60,980 nucleotides of DNA, from positions 1 to 60,980 of the forward strand of contig JADFKM010000004.1 in NCBI GenBank assembly GCA_022564935.1. The letters run 5' to 3'. Below, one piece after another: positions 53,074 to 60,980 of this stretch. Each line of letters starts with the position of its first letter. Position 1 is the first letter of the stretch. The notes beneath the pieces were generated by a model. That model was not told where the DNA came from. It saw nothing but the letters and a program-made list of their open reading frames with translations, and made no database searches. Origin of the DNA: Candidatus Dadabacteria bacterium. Lineage in GTDB: Bacteria > Desulfobacterota_D > UBA1144 > Nemesobacterales > JADFKM01. A program made the translations under genes and the position numbers.

Positions 53074-53126
53074 GTTCCCCGCTGAAGACCGGGGTGTTTG
53101 GGATACCTGTGTTGTTGTGAGGTTTT
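53074..53126. repeat. Duplicated upstream region of the MBL gene
   Basis: Similar to 52338-52390 over about 53 bases, with the shared order CCGC-GAA-AC-GG-GTGTTT, then ATACC and GTGTTGTTG-like stretches. Each copy lies before an MSY-starting frame on the minus strand. It probably carries the MBL promoter. Confidence 0.5.
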
Positions 53127-53236
53127 GGAAGGAGGAAATTTTGAGGAAACTTCATGCTGTGTTGAGTGCGGGGGTAATAGGTGGATTACCAATTGGTTGC
53201 TATGTTGCGAGCCATTAACTACAATTGATTATTACG

Positions 53237-54721
53237 ATGAACTCCGCAGATGAATGGCTTAAAAAAGGCGTTGAGCTTGCTAAGCAAGGTAAATACGAAG
53301 AAGCGTTAGAAGCTTTTGAAAGGGCTATTGAATCTGAGCCAAGTAATGCAGAAGCCTGGTATCGCAAGGGTATTGTACTGGGTGTAGCAGGGCGTTATGA
53401 AGAGGCGCTGGTTGCTCATGTTAGGACTTTGGATCTTGATCCTGAGAATGTGGAAGTCTGGTATCTCAAAGGCCTTGTTCTAGTTACGCTAAAGCGCTAT
53501 GAAGAGTCATTGGATGCTTTAGAGAAGGCTTTGGAAATAAATCCGGAATATTCAGAAGCTTGGTATCTCAAAGGCCTTGCTTTGGTTTCACTAGAGCGCT
53601 ATGAGGAGTCATTGGATGCCTTTGATAAGGCACTGGAGATTAATCCGGAGAATGATGTAGCATGGTATAACAAAGGGATCGCGCTTTATAGACTAGAAAG
53701 ATACGAAGAAGCAGTAGAAGCATATGATAAGGCTCTAAATATTAATCCAGATCTTGTGGAAGCTTTACGTAATAAAGGTGTTGTACTATACGAACTTGGA
53801 AGCTATAAAGAGGCCTTAAATACTTATAACAAATCTATGGAGCTTGACCCAGAAAATGCATTGTCACATAAGAACGTTGGAGAGCTCTACCTAAATATAG
53901 GAAATCAAAATAGCGCCACCGATGAAGTCGAGAGGGCACTTGGCATAGATGAAAACTACGCGTATGCTTGGCATCTTAAGGGCAAAATTCAAATCGAAAA
54001 GCACGATTATGACGGGGCAATCGAGTCGTTTAACAAGGCGATTTCAAACGGAGCTGGAAACCCGTCCTTTCTCCTCTGGCTTGCTTATGCCGAATATTTG
54101 AAAACTGAGTTTTCCTTAGATTCTGAAGACGTGAAATATAAAGAAAGTATGGTCTCAGTTATAAGAAATCTGGAAAGAGCGGAGAAACTATCTGAAAGTT
54201 CTGGGGAACAAGGGTTAAGGGCATATATATTTTATTTTTTGGGTTCGCTTTACTATAAAAACCAGGACATTTTTTCAGCTAAAGAAAAACTTCAAAAATG
54301 TATTAAGGTTGACTCTGAAATTAAACATTCTGCCGTTCTGCTCCTGGATTACATCTGGAACCATCAGATTAAACCACCCTTCTGGGAGTGGTGGTTGGGT
54401 TCGCCTATTAATCAGGTACGTAAAATTGTGATGTTTCTTTTTCTTTTATTAGCTATCGTTGGGTTGTCATTTGGTCATCCGTTCATTCCTGAAGTTTATT
54501 TTGGGAAGATACACTGGGGGTTTTATATGTCTTTTGTATTGTTTTTAATTGTATTGCTTTTCTACCCCAGCATAGAGCAAATAAAGACGAAAGATTTTGA
54601 ATTCAAAGTTCATTCTCCGCCTTCCTTTGATCCTGTCCTTTCACCTGCAAGATTAGAAGAGATGATGACAAGACAATTAGAAGAGGGGATGACAAGACAA
54701 GTAGCGCATAAAGCCCGGTAG
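53237..54721 (+). CDS. TPR protein with C-terminal membrane helices, 494 aa
   Basis: Seven to eight tetratricopeptide repeats fill residues of about 1-270; the first six are near-identical in pattern (AWYLKGLALVSLERYEESLD, then ALEINPE). After a helical middle, two membrane helices (about 395-440) and a cytoplasmic tail with a direct repeat (EEMMTRQL/EEGMTRQV) follow. ATG 53237 is preferred over the TTG at 53225. The gene is clearly more AT-rich than its neighbours, and the repeat style resembles archaeal proteins, so lateral transfer is likely. It probably acts as a scaffold. Confidence 0.8.
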   Translation: MNSADEWLKKGVELAKQGKYEEALEAFERAIESEPSNAEAWYRKGIVLGVAGRYEEALVAHVRTLDLDPENVEVWYLKGLVLVTLKRYEESLDALEKALEINPEYSEAWYLKGLALVSLERYEESLDAFDKALEINPENDVAWYNKGIALYRLERYEEAVEAYDKALNINPDLVEALRNKGVVLYELGSYKEALNTYNKSMELDPENALSHKNVGELYLNIGNQNSATDEVERALGIDENYAYAWHLKGKIQIEKHDYDGAIESFNKAISNGAGNPSFLLWLAYAEYLKTEFSLDSEDVKYKESMVSVIRNLERAEKLSESSGEQGLRAYIFYFLGSLYYKNQDIFSAKEKLQKCIKVDSEIKHSAVLLLDYIWNHQIKPPFWEWWLGSPINQVRKIVMFLFLLLAIVGLSFGHPFIPEVYFGKIHWGFYMSFVLFLIVLLFYPSIEQIKTKDFEFKVHSPPSFDPVLSPARLEEMMTRQLEEGMTRQVAHKAR

Positions 54722-54791
54722 CTCCACCCCCCAAAAAACCGATAGCCATTTTCTGTGGCATCCACTATAATATTAGTATAGGGTCAGGGTT

Positions 54792-55133
54792 ATGGATTCT
54801 GCAGCGCAGTGGTACACAAAGGGTTTTTCGCTCATTAGCGAAGGCAGGTACGAAGAGGCGGTCGGCGCTTTCGAAAAGGCCATCGAAATTGACGGGGGTC
54901 ATGCGAGGGCCTGGTTCGGGAAGGGGCTGGCGTTCAGTATCCTCACGAGGTACAGGGACGCTATCAGCGCCTTCGACAAATCCATCGAGCTGGAGCCGGA
55001 GCATCCCAACTCCTGGTACAACAAAGCGGTCGCCCTTCGGGGCCTCGGCATGGAAGAAGAGGCAGTTAGGGCTTTGGAAACGGCGCGCGAGTTAACGCAC
55101 TATGGTTTGCCGATAGCCTCGATGGACGTTTGA
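54792..55133 (+). CDS. Small TPR protein, 113 aa
   Basis: Three tetratricopeptide units: AAQWYTKGFSLISEGRYEEA, ARAWFGKGLAFSILTRYRDA and PNSWYNKAVALRGLGMEEEA. It is cytoplasmic, without signal peptide. Its GC-rich codon use matches the host genome, unlike the AT-rich TPR gene just upstream, so the two are not a recent duplication. Partner unknown. Confidence 0.8.
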   Translation: MDSAAQWYTKGFSLISEGRYEEAVGAFEKAIEIDGGHARAWFGKGLAFSILTRYRDAISAFDKSIELEPEHPNSWYNKAVALRGLGMEEEAVRALETARELTHYGLPIASMDV

Positions 55134-55282
55134 TTGTCTTATTGTAATCTTTCGCTTACTTTGCCTACGGGGGAGTCTAAATTTTTTTCTCCCCTGCGCT
55201 CAATTCCCGCCTGATACATAACTTCTTAAAAATCCCCAAGCAGACGTTGTGTGAAGCGTGCACTCGGAGTGGGAAACACATC

Positions 55283-55804
55283 CTACTGCTCTCTCAGCGT
55301 CCCCATTTCCGGCTTCATCTTCATATGAGGCGGCTTATGCCACTTTTTGGTTGTCAGCTTTTCGAAATTGTCCGGGCCTACGGCGCTTCTGATCGCAGAG
55401 AGGGTGTCAACGGCAGTATACGCAATATTTAACTTGACCTGGTTGGCTTTCTTGATTTGAGCCTTAAGTTTTGCAGAGTCGAACTTGGGGTCGTGGAACA
55501 TATCCTTCATTTTTATCTTTTCAATTTTCTGGTCGGCCTCTTTCCGTATCATGGAAAAGACGTATTTCTCCTTTATCTTTGTTAGCTGCTCGTTTTGCTT
55601 ATCGGTCAGGTCGAGCAGCTTGGCCCTGTTGAGAATGCCCTGTAGTATCATGCTGTGTTTCGGGCCGCCCTTTCCGTGCATTGATTTATGGAACCGGGGA
55701 TTGTGGAATCCGCCTTCAGTGCCCGGGCCGGTTTTGTGCCCTACGGCGAGAGCTAAACCGGCTGTCAAAAACAACACAAACGCTATTACCAAAGTTTTTC
55801 GCAT
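55283..55804 (-). CDS. Periplasmic Spy/CpxP-like protein
   Basis: A 173-residue exported protein: signal peptide 1-20 (VIAFVLFLTAGLALA), a His/Gly-rich segment, then a helical domain with LDLTDKQNEQLTKIKEKY, which carries the LTxxQ-type motif of Spy/CpxP proteins, and a basic, Met/His-rich C-terminus. Relatives bind unfolded proteins or metal in the periplasm; the His and Met content fits metal binding. It is divergent from murJ. Confidence 0.75.
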   Translation of the reverse strand: MRKTLVIAFVLFLTAGLALAVGHKTGPGTEGGFHNPRFHKSMHGKGGPKHSMILQGILNRAKLLDLTDKQNEQLTKIKEKYVFSMIRKEADQKIEKIKMKDMFHDPKFDSAKLKAQIKKANQVKLNIAYTAVDTLSAIRSAVGPDNFEKLTTKKWHKPPHMKMKPEMGTLREQ

Positions 55805-56042
55805 TATAAATTACCTCCGCGAGTTTGGGGTTGTTGTATTTTATAACCGGGTAATGGGTAAAATGGTTACAATCCGGGGTCGTGCATTCTGGGCTTAATC
55901 TTGTTCGGAGTGAACCGGCGGGCGGGAATTAGCGTAGGGCTCTTTGTAATATGAGGCAGTGTTTTGAGCGGGTGATCGCGTTTTTCTCCGTGACTTTTAA
56001 CCTATATCTGGTTACATTGAAGCTGCCGGTGGGCATTGATAT

Positions 56043-57629
56043 ATGAAGAAAATCGATGGCATTGCGCGAGCGGCAGGGCTGGTGGGCCTGATGACGTTTC
56101 TCAGCAGGATTGCAGGCTACCTGCGGGACGTGATAGTGGCCTACTATTTCGGCGCCACGGGCACAACTGACGCTTTTTATGTCGCCTTCAGGATACCGAA
56201 CCTCCTCAGGAGACTGTTCGCCGAGGGCTCGCTCACGGTCGCCTTCATCCCGGTGTTTACCGAATACATGGAGAAGGAGGGAAGAGAGGAGGCGAAGCGT
56301 ATTGCGGACGCCGTCTTCACACTCCTGCTAATTATCCTGGTGCTCGTCACCGCGGCGGGCGTCATTTTCTCCCCCCTTGTGATAAAGCTGTTCGCCTCCG
56401 GTTTCAGTCCTGAGAATTTTGCCCTCGCTGTGGGATTGAACCGCATCGTTTTCCCCTACATCCTGCTCGTGTCGCTTGTGGCCCTGTCGATGGGCGTTCT
56501 GAACTCACTCAGGCACTTTTTCGCCCCCGCCATCTCACCGCTGCTTCTCAACCTCGGTATTATCGGCACCTTTTTAATCCTCACTCATTTCATGGATGCA
56601 AGCATCTATTGGGTAGGGGTTGGGGTGATAGCCGGCGGGGTGATCCAGGTGGTCTTTCAGGTTCCCTTCCTTAAGGCCAGGGGTTTTCTGTTCGGCCTCA
56701 CGAAGTCACTGTCCCACCCGGCGGTCAAACGCATCGGGCTGCTCATGACCCCGCAGCTTTTCGGCGTGGCGGTGTACAACCTTAACATCCTGATAAGCAC
56801 CCAGTACGCCTCGCACCTCCCTGAAGGCACCGTGTCTTATCTGTACTTTGCCGAGCGTCTGATCGAGTTCCCACTGGGCATAATAGCCGTCTCGATAGCC
56901 ACGGCGCTTCTGCCGTCCCTCTCTAGCTACGCCGCCAAGGGGCAGAGGGACAGGTACGTTCATGACTACACCTTCGCCCTGAGACTGATGCTCTATATAA
57001 TGATCCCCGCTCTTGTGGGACTTATAGTGCTGAGGGTGCCCATATGCAGCGTCCTTTACCAGAGGGGGGAGTTTGGCTACAAGGAGACCGTATTGGTCTC
57101 CCAAGCCCTGTTCGGCTATGCCCTCGGGCTCTGGGCCGTAGGGGGCGTGCGTATAACGGCGCCCACGTTCTATGCCCTAAAGGACACAAAAACCCCGGTG
57201 ATTGTAGCATTCCTTTCCCTTGTGCTAAACGCCTCCGTCGGGTATCTGCTCGCATTTACCTTCGACTTGAAGCACATAGGTATTGCGCTTGCAAGCTCGT
57301 GCTCGGCCATTGTGCATTTCTTGATCCTATTTGCGCTCATAAACAGGAGGATGGGAAGGATTAATTTTTCAGAGACGGCCTTAAGCGTTTTTAAGGCCGT
57401 TGTAGCCTCGCTGGTGATGGGCACTGTGGCGTGGTGGATTTCAGAGCTTGCTCCCTGGAGCAGCCCCGGGCTGACGTGGCTTAAGGTCGCTGTCCTTCTG
57501 GGCTCGGTAGCTGCGGCCGGGGCGCTGTATTTGTATATTACAAAGCTTATGGGTATGGAAGAGGCGGGCTACGTGTGGGATATGCTCATGAGGAAACACA
57601 AACGGAGCTCTCCTTACGGCGGCGATTGA
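56043..57629 (+). CDS. murJ: Lipid II flippase MurJ
   Basis: Flips the peptidoglycan precursor lipid II across the inner membrane. The 528 residues form 14 helices of the MOP fold. The N-terminus has SRIAGYLRDVIVAYYFGA and the arginine-rich FRIPNLLRRLFAEGSLTVAF, both hallmarks of MviN/MurJ. The later AERLIEFPLGIIAVSIATAL is also typical. The start ATG follows a GGTGG site. aroQ follows about 120 bases downstream. Confidence 0.96.
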   Translation: MKKIDGIARAAGLVGLMTFLSRIAGYLRDVIVAYYFGATGTTDAFYVAFRIPNLLRRLFAEGSLTVAFIPVFTEYMEKEGREEAKRIADAVFTLLLIILVLVTAAGVIFSPLVIKLFASGFSPENFALAVGLNRIVFPYILLVSLVALSMGVLNSLRHFFAPAISPLLLNLGIIGTFLILTHFMDASIYWVGVGVIAGGVIQVVFQVPFLKARGFLFGLTKSLSHPAVKRIGLLMTPQLFGVAVYNLNILISTQYASHLPEGTVSYLYFAERLIEFPLGIIAVSIATALLPSLSSYAAKGQRDRYVHDYTFALRLMLYIMIPALVGLIVLRVPICSVLYQRGEFGYKETVLVSQALFGYALGLWAVGGVRITAPTFYALKDTKTPVIVAFLSLVLNASVGYLLAFTFDLKHIGIALASSCSAIVHFLILFALINRRMGRINFSETALSVFKAVVASLVMGTVAWWISELAPWSSPGLTWLKVAVLLGSVAAAGALYLYITKLMGMEEAGYVWDMLMRKHKRSSPYGGD

Positions 57630-57747
57630 TATAGAGTCCGGGATTGAGTAAAATGGCTGTGGGAGCGGCCGCTTCCGAAGAGGGCAGGAATATTTAGCGC
57701 TCAACAGCCACGCGATTACCCATCCGAGAGCCGGAGGTTCGATAGCA

Positions 57748-58194
57748 ATGAAAATCCTCGTTATTCACGGCCCTAACCTCAACGTGCTGGGCAAGAGGGA
57801 GCAGGAGGTTTATGGGAGCGTTACTATGGAGGAGATAAACTCCGTTCTTAAAAACGAGGCCCGGGGACTCGGGGTGGAGATTGAGTTCTTTCAATCCAAC
57901 TCCGAAGGTGAAATCGTGACGAAGATCCAGGAGGCAATGGAGGGGGTCGAGGGCATAGTTATAAATCCCGCCGCCTATACGCACACAAGCATTGCAATAA
58001 GGGACGCCGTCGCAGCCGCAGGAATTCCCACCGTGGAGGTTCATATCTCGAACGTATTCAAGCGGGAGGAGTTTCGTCATAAGTCCCTCATATCTCCGGT
58101 TGCCCTGGGTGTCATCTCCGGTCTGGGAGTTGACGGTTACGTCCTGGCGCTCAGGGGGCTCGTAGGTCATCTTAATAAAAACCCCCGGCCTTGA
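57748..58194 (+). CDS. aroQ: 3-dehydroquinate dehydratase, type II
   Basis: Third step of the shikimate pathway, by the trans mechanism. The family blocks are [17 protein letters not shown] (the catalytic Tyr sits in VYG), [26 protein letters not shown] and VEVHISN with catalytic His. A normal 148 residues. GGAGG precedes the ATG by 10 bases. The gene lies between murJ and recJ on the same strand. Confidence 0.97.
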   Translation: MKILVIHGPNLNVLGKREQEVYGSVTMEEINSVLKNEARGLGVEIEFFQSNSEGEIVTKIQEAMEGVEGIVINPAAYTHTSIAIRDAVAAAGIPTVEVHISNVFKREEFRHKSLISPVALGVISGLGVDGYVLALRGLVGHLNKNPRP

Positions 58195-58205
58195 ACGCAG
58201 GCCGG
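58185..58205 (+). terminator. GC-rich hairpin at the aroQ end
   Basis: CCGGCCT and AGGCCGG form a perfect 7-bp stem with a 7-base loop that contains the aroQ stop codon. Only TTT follows, so it may be a weak terminator or a processing or attenuation signal before recJ. Confidence 0.4.
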
Positions 58206-58248
58206 TTTGCAGATGGCGGTTCAGGGAGGGTATTGATACTCACAGGTA

Positions 58249-59940
58249 ATGAAAAAGAGCTGGGTTGTACATAAAGAAAATCCAAAGCTCAGAGACAAGC
58301 TCTCCAAGGCGCTTGGTATTTCCCCTATTACCTCACAGGTGCTGATAAACCGCGGCATTGAAAATGAAGCCGAGGCCGAGCTTTATTTAAAAAGCACGCT
58401 GTTCGACCTGCCGTCCCCATTCCTCCTGAAGGATATGGATAAGGCGGTAAACAGGATTATGCAGGCTATTGAGAGGGGAGAAAAAATTGCCGTCTACGGG
58501 GATTACGACGTGGATGGGGTTACCTCCACGGCACTCCTGTACCACTTTCTCAAGGGCTTCGGGGCACTTGCGATGTACTATAACCCCGATAGGCTAACCG
58601 AGGGTTACGGAGTAAATTTCGGGGCCGTCGAGAGGCTCAAGCAACAGGGAGTGAGCCTCATAATATCCGGGGACTGCGGTATTACGGCCTGGCGAGAGAT
58701 AGAAGAGGCAAAGAAGATCGGCGTTGATTTCATCGTGACCGACCATCACACTCCCCCCGAGGTTTTGCCCGACGCAGTGGCCGTGTTGAATCCCCATCAG
58801 CCTGGCTGCGCATATCCCGGCAAAGAGATTGCGGGGGTGGGAGTGGTGTTCAACCTGGTCATGGGGCTCAGAAGGGTGCTTCGTGACGGCGGGTTTTTTA
58901 AGCGCAAGGAGCCGAATCTCGGAGACTATCTCGACCTCGTAGCGCTCGGCACCGTTGCTGACTGCGCCTCTCTTACGAACGTGAACAGGGTACTGGTTCG
59001 TGAGGGGATTAAAAGGATGCACCGGCCTAAGCGCGCCGGAATTCGCGCCCTCAAAGAGGTGAGCGGTCTGAGCGGAGAGATCGATGCTGGAGATATCGGG
59101 TTCAGGCTCGGCCCTAGGGTGAACGCCTCGGGGAGGCTCAACAGCGCACGGGAGGCGGTGGAGCTGTTGATATCTGAGGATATGGGACAATCCAGGGAGC
59201 TTGCCAAGACGCTTAACAGCGAAAACCAGAAGAGGCAGGCGATCGAGGCCGATATTTTCTCTGAGGCCATAACAATGGTTGAATCGAGTCCCGAGCTTTC
59301 AGGCGCCCTCTCCATCGTGCTTGAGTCCCAGAAATGGCATCCGGGTGTAATAGGCATCGTCGCATCGAAGATAGCCGGGTGGTGCAACAAGCCCGCCGTG
59401 CTCATCGCGGTTGGCGAAGATGGCGTGGGAAAGGGCTCCGGCAGGGGCGTTGAAGGTCTGAATCTCTACGACGCATTGGCGGAGTGTAAGGAGCTGTTCG
59501 TTGATTTCGGCGGTCATGAGCTTGCCGCGGGCCTCTCGATCAGGGAAGAAAATATTGATGCCTTCAAGACGAGGTTTGAGGAGGCCGTAGCAAAGGCGGG
59601 CGGGCATTTCCCGCGGAAGATCCATATCGACGGCGAAGTCGATATGGCAGAGGTGGACGAGAGCCTCCTAAAGGAGCTTGATACGCTCTCGCCGTACGGG
59701 ATAGGCAATCCCGAGCCGGTTTTTGTGGCGAAGTGTTTGACGGTTGTCTCGAGCCGCGTCCTGAAGGAAAAGCACCTGAGCATTACTGTGTCTTCGGGGG
59801 GTAGGACATATAACGCCATCTGGTTCAATTTTAAGGGCAGTCCTGACCTGCAGGGTGAGATTGACGTCGTGTTTACCCCCGAGTTCAACGTCTGGAACGG
59901 CAAAAAGGAGGTGAGGATACGGGTTCTGGACATAGATTAG
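58249..59940 (+). CDS. recJ: Single-stranded-DNA-specific exonuclease RecJ
   Basis: A 5'-3' exonuclease in recombination and repair. The DHH-family motifs are AVYGDYDVDGVTST, ISGDCGI, VTDHHTPPE, LGTVADCA and, in the DHHA1 domain, GSGRGVEGLNLYDAL with GGHELAAG. The 563 residues are a normal length. The C-terminal OB-like domain is present. Confidence 0.96.
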   Translation: MKKSWVVHKENPKLRDKLSKALGISPITSQVLINRGIENEAEAELYLKSTLFDLPSPFLLKDMDKAVNRIMQAIERGEKIAVYGDYDVDGVTSTALLYHFLKGFGALAMYYNPDRLTEGYGVNFGAVERLKQQGVSLIISGDCGITAWREIEEAKKIGVDFIVTDHHTPPEVLPDAVAVLNPHQPGCAYPGKEIAGVGVVFNLVMGLRRVLRDGGFFKRKEPNLGDYLDLVALGTVADCASLTNVNRVLVREGIKRMHRPKRAGIRALKEVSGLSGEIDAGDIGFRLGPRVNASGRLNSAREAVELLISEDMGQSRELAKTLNSENQKRQAIEADIFSEAITMVESSPELSGALSIVLESQKWHPGVIGIVASKIAGWCNKPAVLIAVGEDGVGKGSGRGVEGLNLYDALAECKELFVDFGGHELAAGLSIREENIDAFKTRFEEAVAKAGGHFPRKIHIDGEVDMAEVDESLLKELDTLSPYGIGNPEPVFVAKCLTVVSSRVLKEKHLSITVSSGGRTYNAIWFNFKGSPDLQGEIDVVFTPEFNVWNGKKEVRIRVLDID

Positions 59941-60116
59941 GGGGGTAGGGGGGTGGTTGAGGGGAATTTATTGTTCAAATACCTGTGCGGCGCCTTTGCA
60001 GTTCTTTTGTTTTGAAATCTGACATTCGAACCCTTCCAGTTTTACAAATCATATCGATTAACGAGATGTTTCTTTGCCCATTTTATCGATGATCTTTGAT
60101 AAGATTATCATCATTT

Positions 60117-60182
60117 GTGGCTCCTCTGTGGCGTAGAGTGAAATTACCCCCCCATAGGGGGTTTGATCCTTGAAGGAGCCAT
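60117..60182 (+). other. Nested hairpin, candidate structured RNA
   Basis: An outer stem TGGCTCCT (60118-60125) with AGGAGCCA (60174-60181), extended by a G-T pair, encloses an inner stem ACCCCC/GGGGGT (60146-60151, 60157-60162 region; the C-run has seven bases). No T-run follows. It could be a leader RNA of the antiporter gene or a transcript end of recJ. Strand is a guess. Confidence 0.4.
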
Positions 60183-60265
60183 TGTCGATGTTCGGGGTAT
60201 TCGGAATTTCCTGAAAATTTAGGTTAAGCCCCTCCCTGTGGGCTGTGTTATTAATGAGCGGGTTT

Positions 60266-60312
60266 TCGGCGCCGCATACTCACGGTATGAGTTTATTTTA
60301 ATTAAGCGCCGA
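60266..60312 (+). other. Second nested hairpin
   Basis: TCGGCGC (60266-60272) pairs with GCGCCGA (60306-60312) and encloses ACTCA/TGAGT (60278-60282, 60288-60292). It lies about 170 bases before the antiporter start. Confidence 0.35.
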
Positions 60313-60478
60313 GGGCTCTTAATTGTGGAGGGTGGGGTGTTTGACAGTCTCAGGTTTTCATGTTAAAAATTTTTGGCTTTTGAATGCCTCTTTTATGCGC
60401 TCTTTTCCTGCTTAAGGATACTTAATTGTCTGGATAGACTTAATATTTTTCTGCTTTAAGGAAACATAACATACGATA

Positions 60479-60980
60479 ATGCCAGTTGAAGAAATAGGAG
60501 GCGGATATCCTGTTGAGAAGTTTCTCCTCGCCTTTGCCATAGTTCTGATTGCTTCCAAATTGTTCGGTGAGCTGTTCGAGCGCTTCAAGCAGCCCTCTGT
60601 GCTGGGCGAGCTTGTAGCAGGTGTAGTTCTGGGAGGGAGCGTTCTTGCGCTGGTTCCGTCCATACAGGGTGAGGCGGGTTACGAGACGTTCCACCTTCTG
60701 GCGGAGGTAGGGGTTGCTATTCTGCTCTTTGAGATAGGGCTGGAGACCGATTTGAAGGAGCTCCTGAAGGTGGGAATTACCTCCATTATGGTGGCCGTTG
60801 TAGGGGTCGTTACCCCCTTTGTCCTGGGCTTTTTTAGCATCTTGGCGTTTGCGAAGGCGGGAATGCTCGGCCAGATAGAGGGCAACATGGTTATGCTCAT
60901 CGCCATTATGGTGGGTGCCACTTTGACTGCGACCAGCGTGGGGATTACCGCAAGGGTGCTCTCGGACATGAACCGTCTCC
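60479..60980 (+). CDS. Cation/proton antiporter (CPA2-like), 3' end beyond window
   Basis: The first 167 codons of a membrane antiporter; no stop occurs before the window ends. The first helix is followed by QPSVLGELVAGVVLGGSVLA, then LAEVGVAILLFEIGLETDL, hallmarks of the Na+/H+ exchanger (KefB/NapA) family, and by TATSVGITARVLSDM. At least four helices are seen. The ATG lacks a close ribosome site (AAGGA is 17 bases away), so the start is tentative. The ion, Na+ or K+, cannot be decided. Confidence 0.9.
   Translation, partial: MPVEEIGGGYPVEKFLLAFAIVLIASKLFGELFERFKQPSVLGELVAGVVLGGSVLALVPSIQGEAGYETFHLLAEVGVAILLFEIGLETDLKELLKVGITSIMVAVVGVVTPFVLGFFSILAFAKAGMLGQIEGNMVMLIAIMVGATLTATSVGITARVLSDMNRL

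Larger units (their letters stand above)
59941..60478. other. Gene-free region with clustered inverted repeats
   Basis: A 538-base gap between recJ and the antiporter gene, with no supported open frame. It contains GATGATCTT/AAGAT-CATC (60088-60112), the nested hairpin 60117-60182 and the nested hairpin 60266-60312, plus AGCCC/GGGCT near 60226-60243. The density of structure is unusual for this window. Confidence 0.5.

Noticed and set aside
54650-54718. Direct repeat at the end of the large TPR gene as a possible mobile-element footprint
   Set aside because: The two 24-base units are in frame (TRQ repeats) and look like internal codon duplication; no second footprint is present.
1-60980. CRISPR arrays, restriction-modification, toxin-antitoxin or phage modules
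   Set aside because: No regularly spaced repeats and no diagnostic proteins were seen anywhere in the window.

Overview
The window reads as chromosomal DNA of a free-living, aerobic, Gram-negative bacterium. It is about half GC, densely packed with genes on both strands, and carries lipopolysaccharide-type genes (a family 9 glycosyltransferase, a remnant of an O-antigen ligase), type IV pilin genes and a caa3-type cytochrome oxidase. Gene content and layout (zinc-ribbon protein next to RNase H and RNase P RNA, tandem PilZ proteins, pilin followed by an ABC transporter) look deltaproteobacteria-like or like a related deep lineage such as Dadabacteria. That placement is inference, not shown by the sequence.

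Layout. 1-7.3 kb: a phosphohexomutase cut by the left edge, a secreted isochorismatase-fold hydrolase, unknown proteins, a GST, QueF, Ndk and a YdcF-like protein. 7.3-9.6 kb: a tRNA-Gln whose 3' end is overlapped by a truncated serine recombinase, a B12-type radical SAM gene and a second recombinase remnant, i.e. a decayed integration site. 9.6-13 kb: a TetR regulator behind a 24-bp perfect palindrome resembling fatty-acid-regulator operators, followed by a three-domain acyl-activating/ACP/acyltransferase protein. 13-16.6 kb: an HTH protein, gene debris, aroC and two PilZ proteins. 16.9-35.8 kb: housekeeping genes (DUF255, DUF192, acetolactate synthase, SbcD, aminotransferase, prfB, nadK, fmt, rimO, ClpX-like ATPase, tyrS, rnpB, rnhA, zinc-ribbon protein). 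35.9-42.8 kb: tRNA-CAU and the oxidase operon sco-ctaCDEF-ctaA-ctaB. 42.9-44.9 kb: a hyperacidic small protein, two fused gene remnants and a lipoprotein. 45-50 kb: pilin, ABC transporter, TPR-like protein and glycosyltransferase. 50-55.8 kb: nitroreductase, MBL hydrolase with a decayed duplicate, a 49-aa secreted peptide gene, TPR proteins and a Spy-like protein. 56-61 kb: murJ, aroQ, recJ, a hairpin-rich intergenic region and a cation/proton antiporter cut by the right edge.

The clearest joint functions are the respiratory oxidase operon with its own heme A and copper assembly genes, and the regulator plus acyl-activating/acyltransferase pair, which probably feeds fatty acids into phospholipids. 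A theme of the window is gene debris: at least seven remnants, two of them made by joining parts of unrelated genes.

No overtly new defence or biosynthetic system was found. The best leads are the recombinase-bracketed radical SAM gene at tRNA-Gln, the dispersed palindromic element, the isolated secreted-peptide gene, the structured region before the antiporter, and the RimO cluster-ligand substitution.
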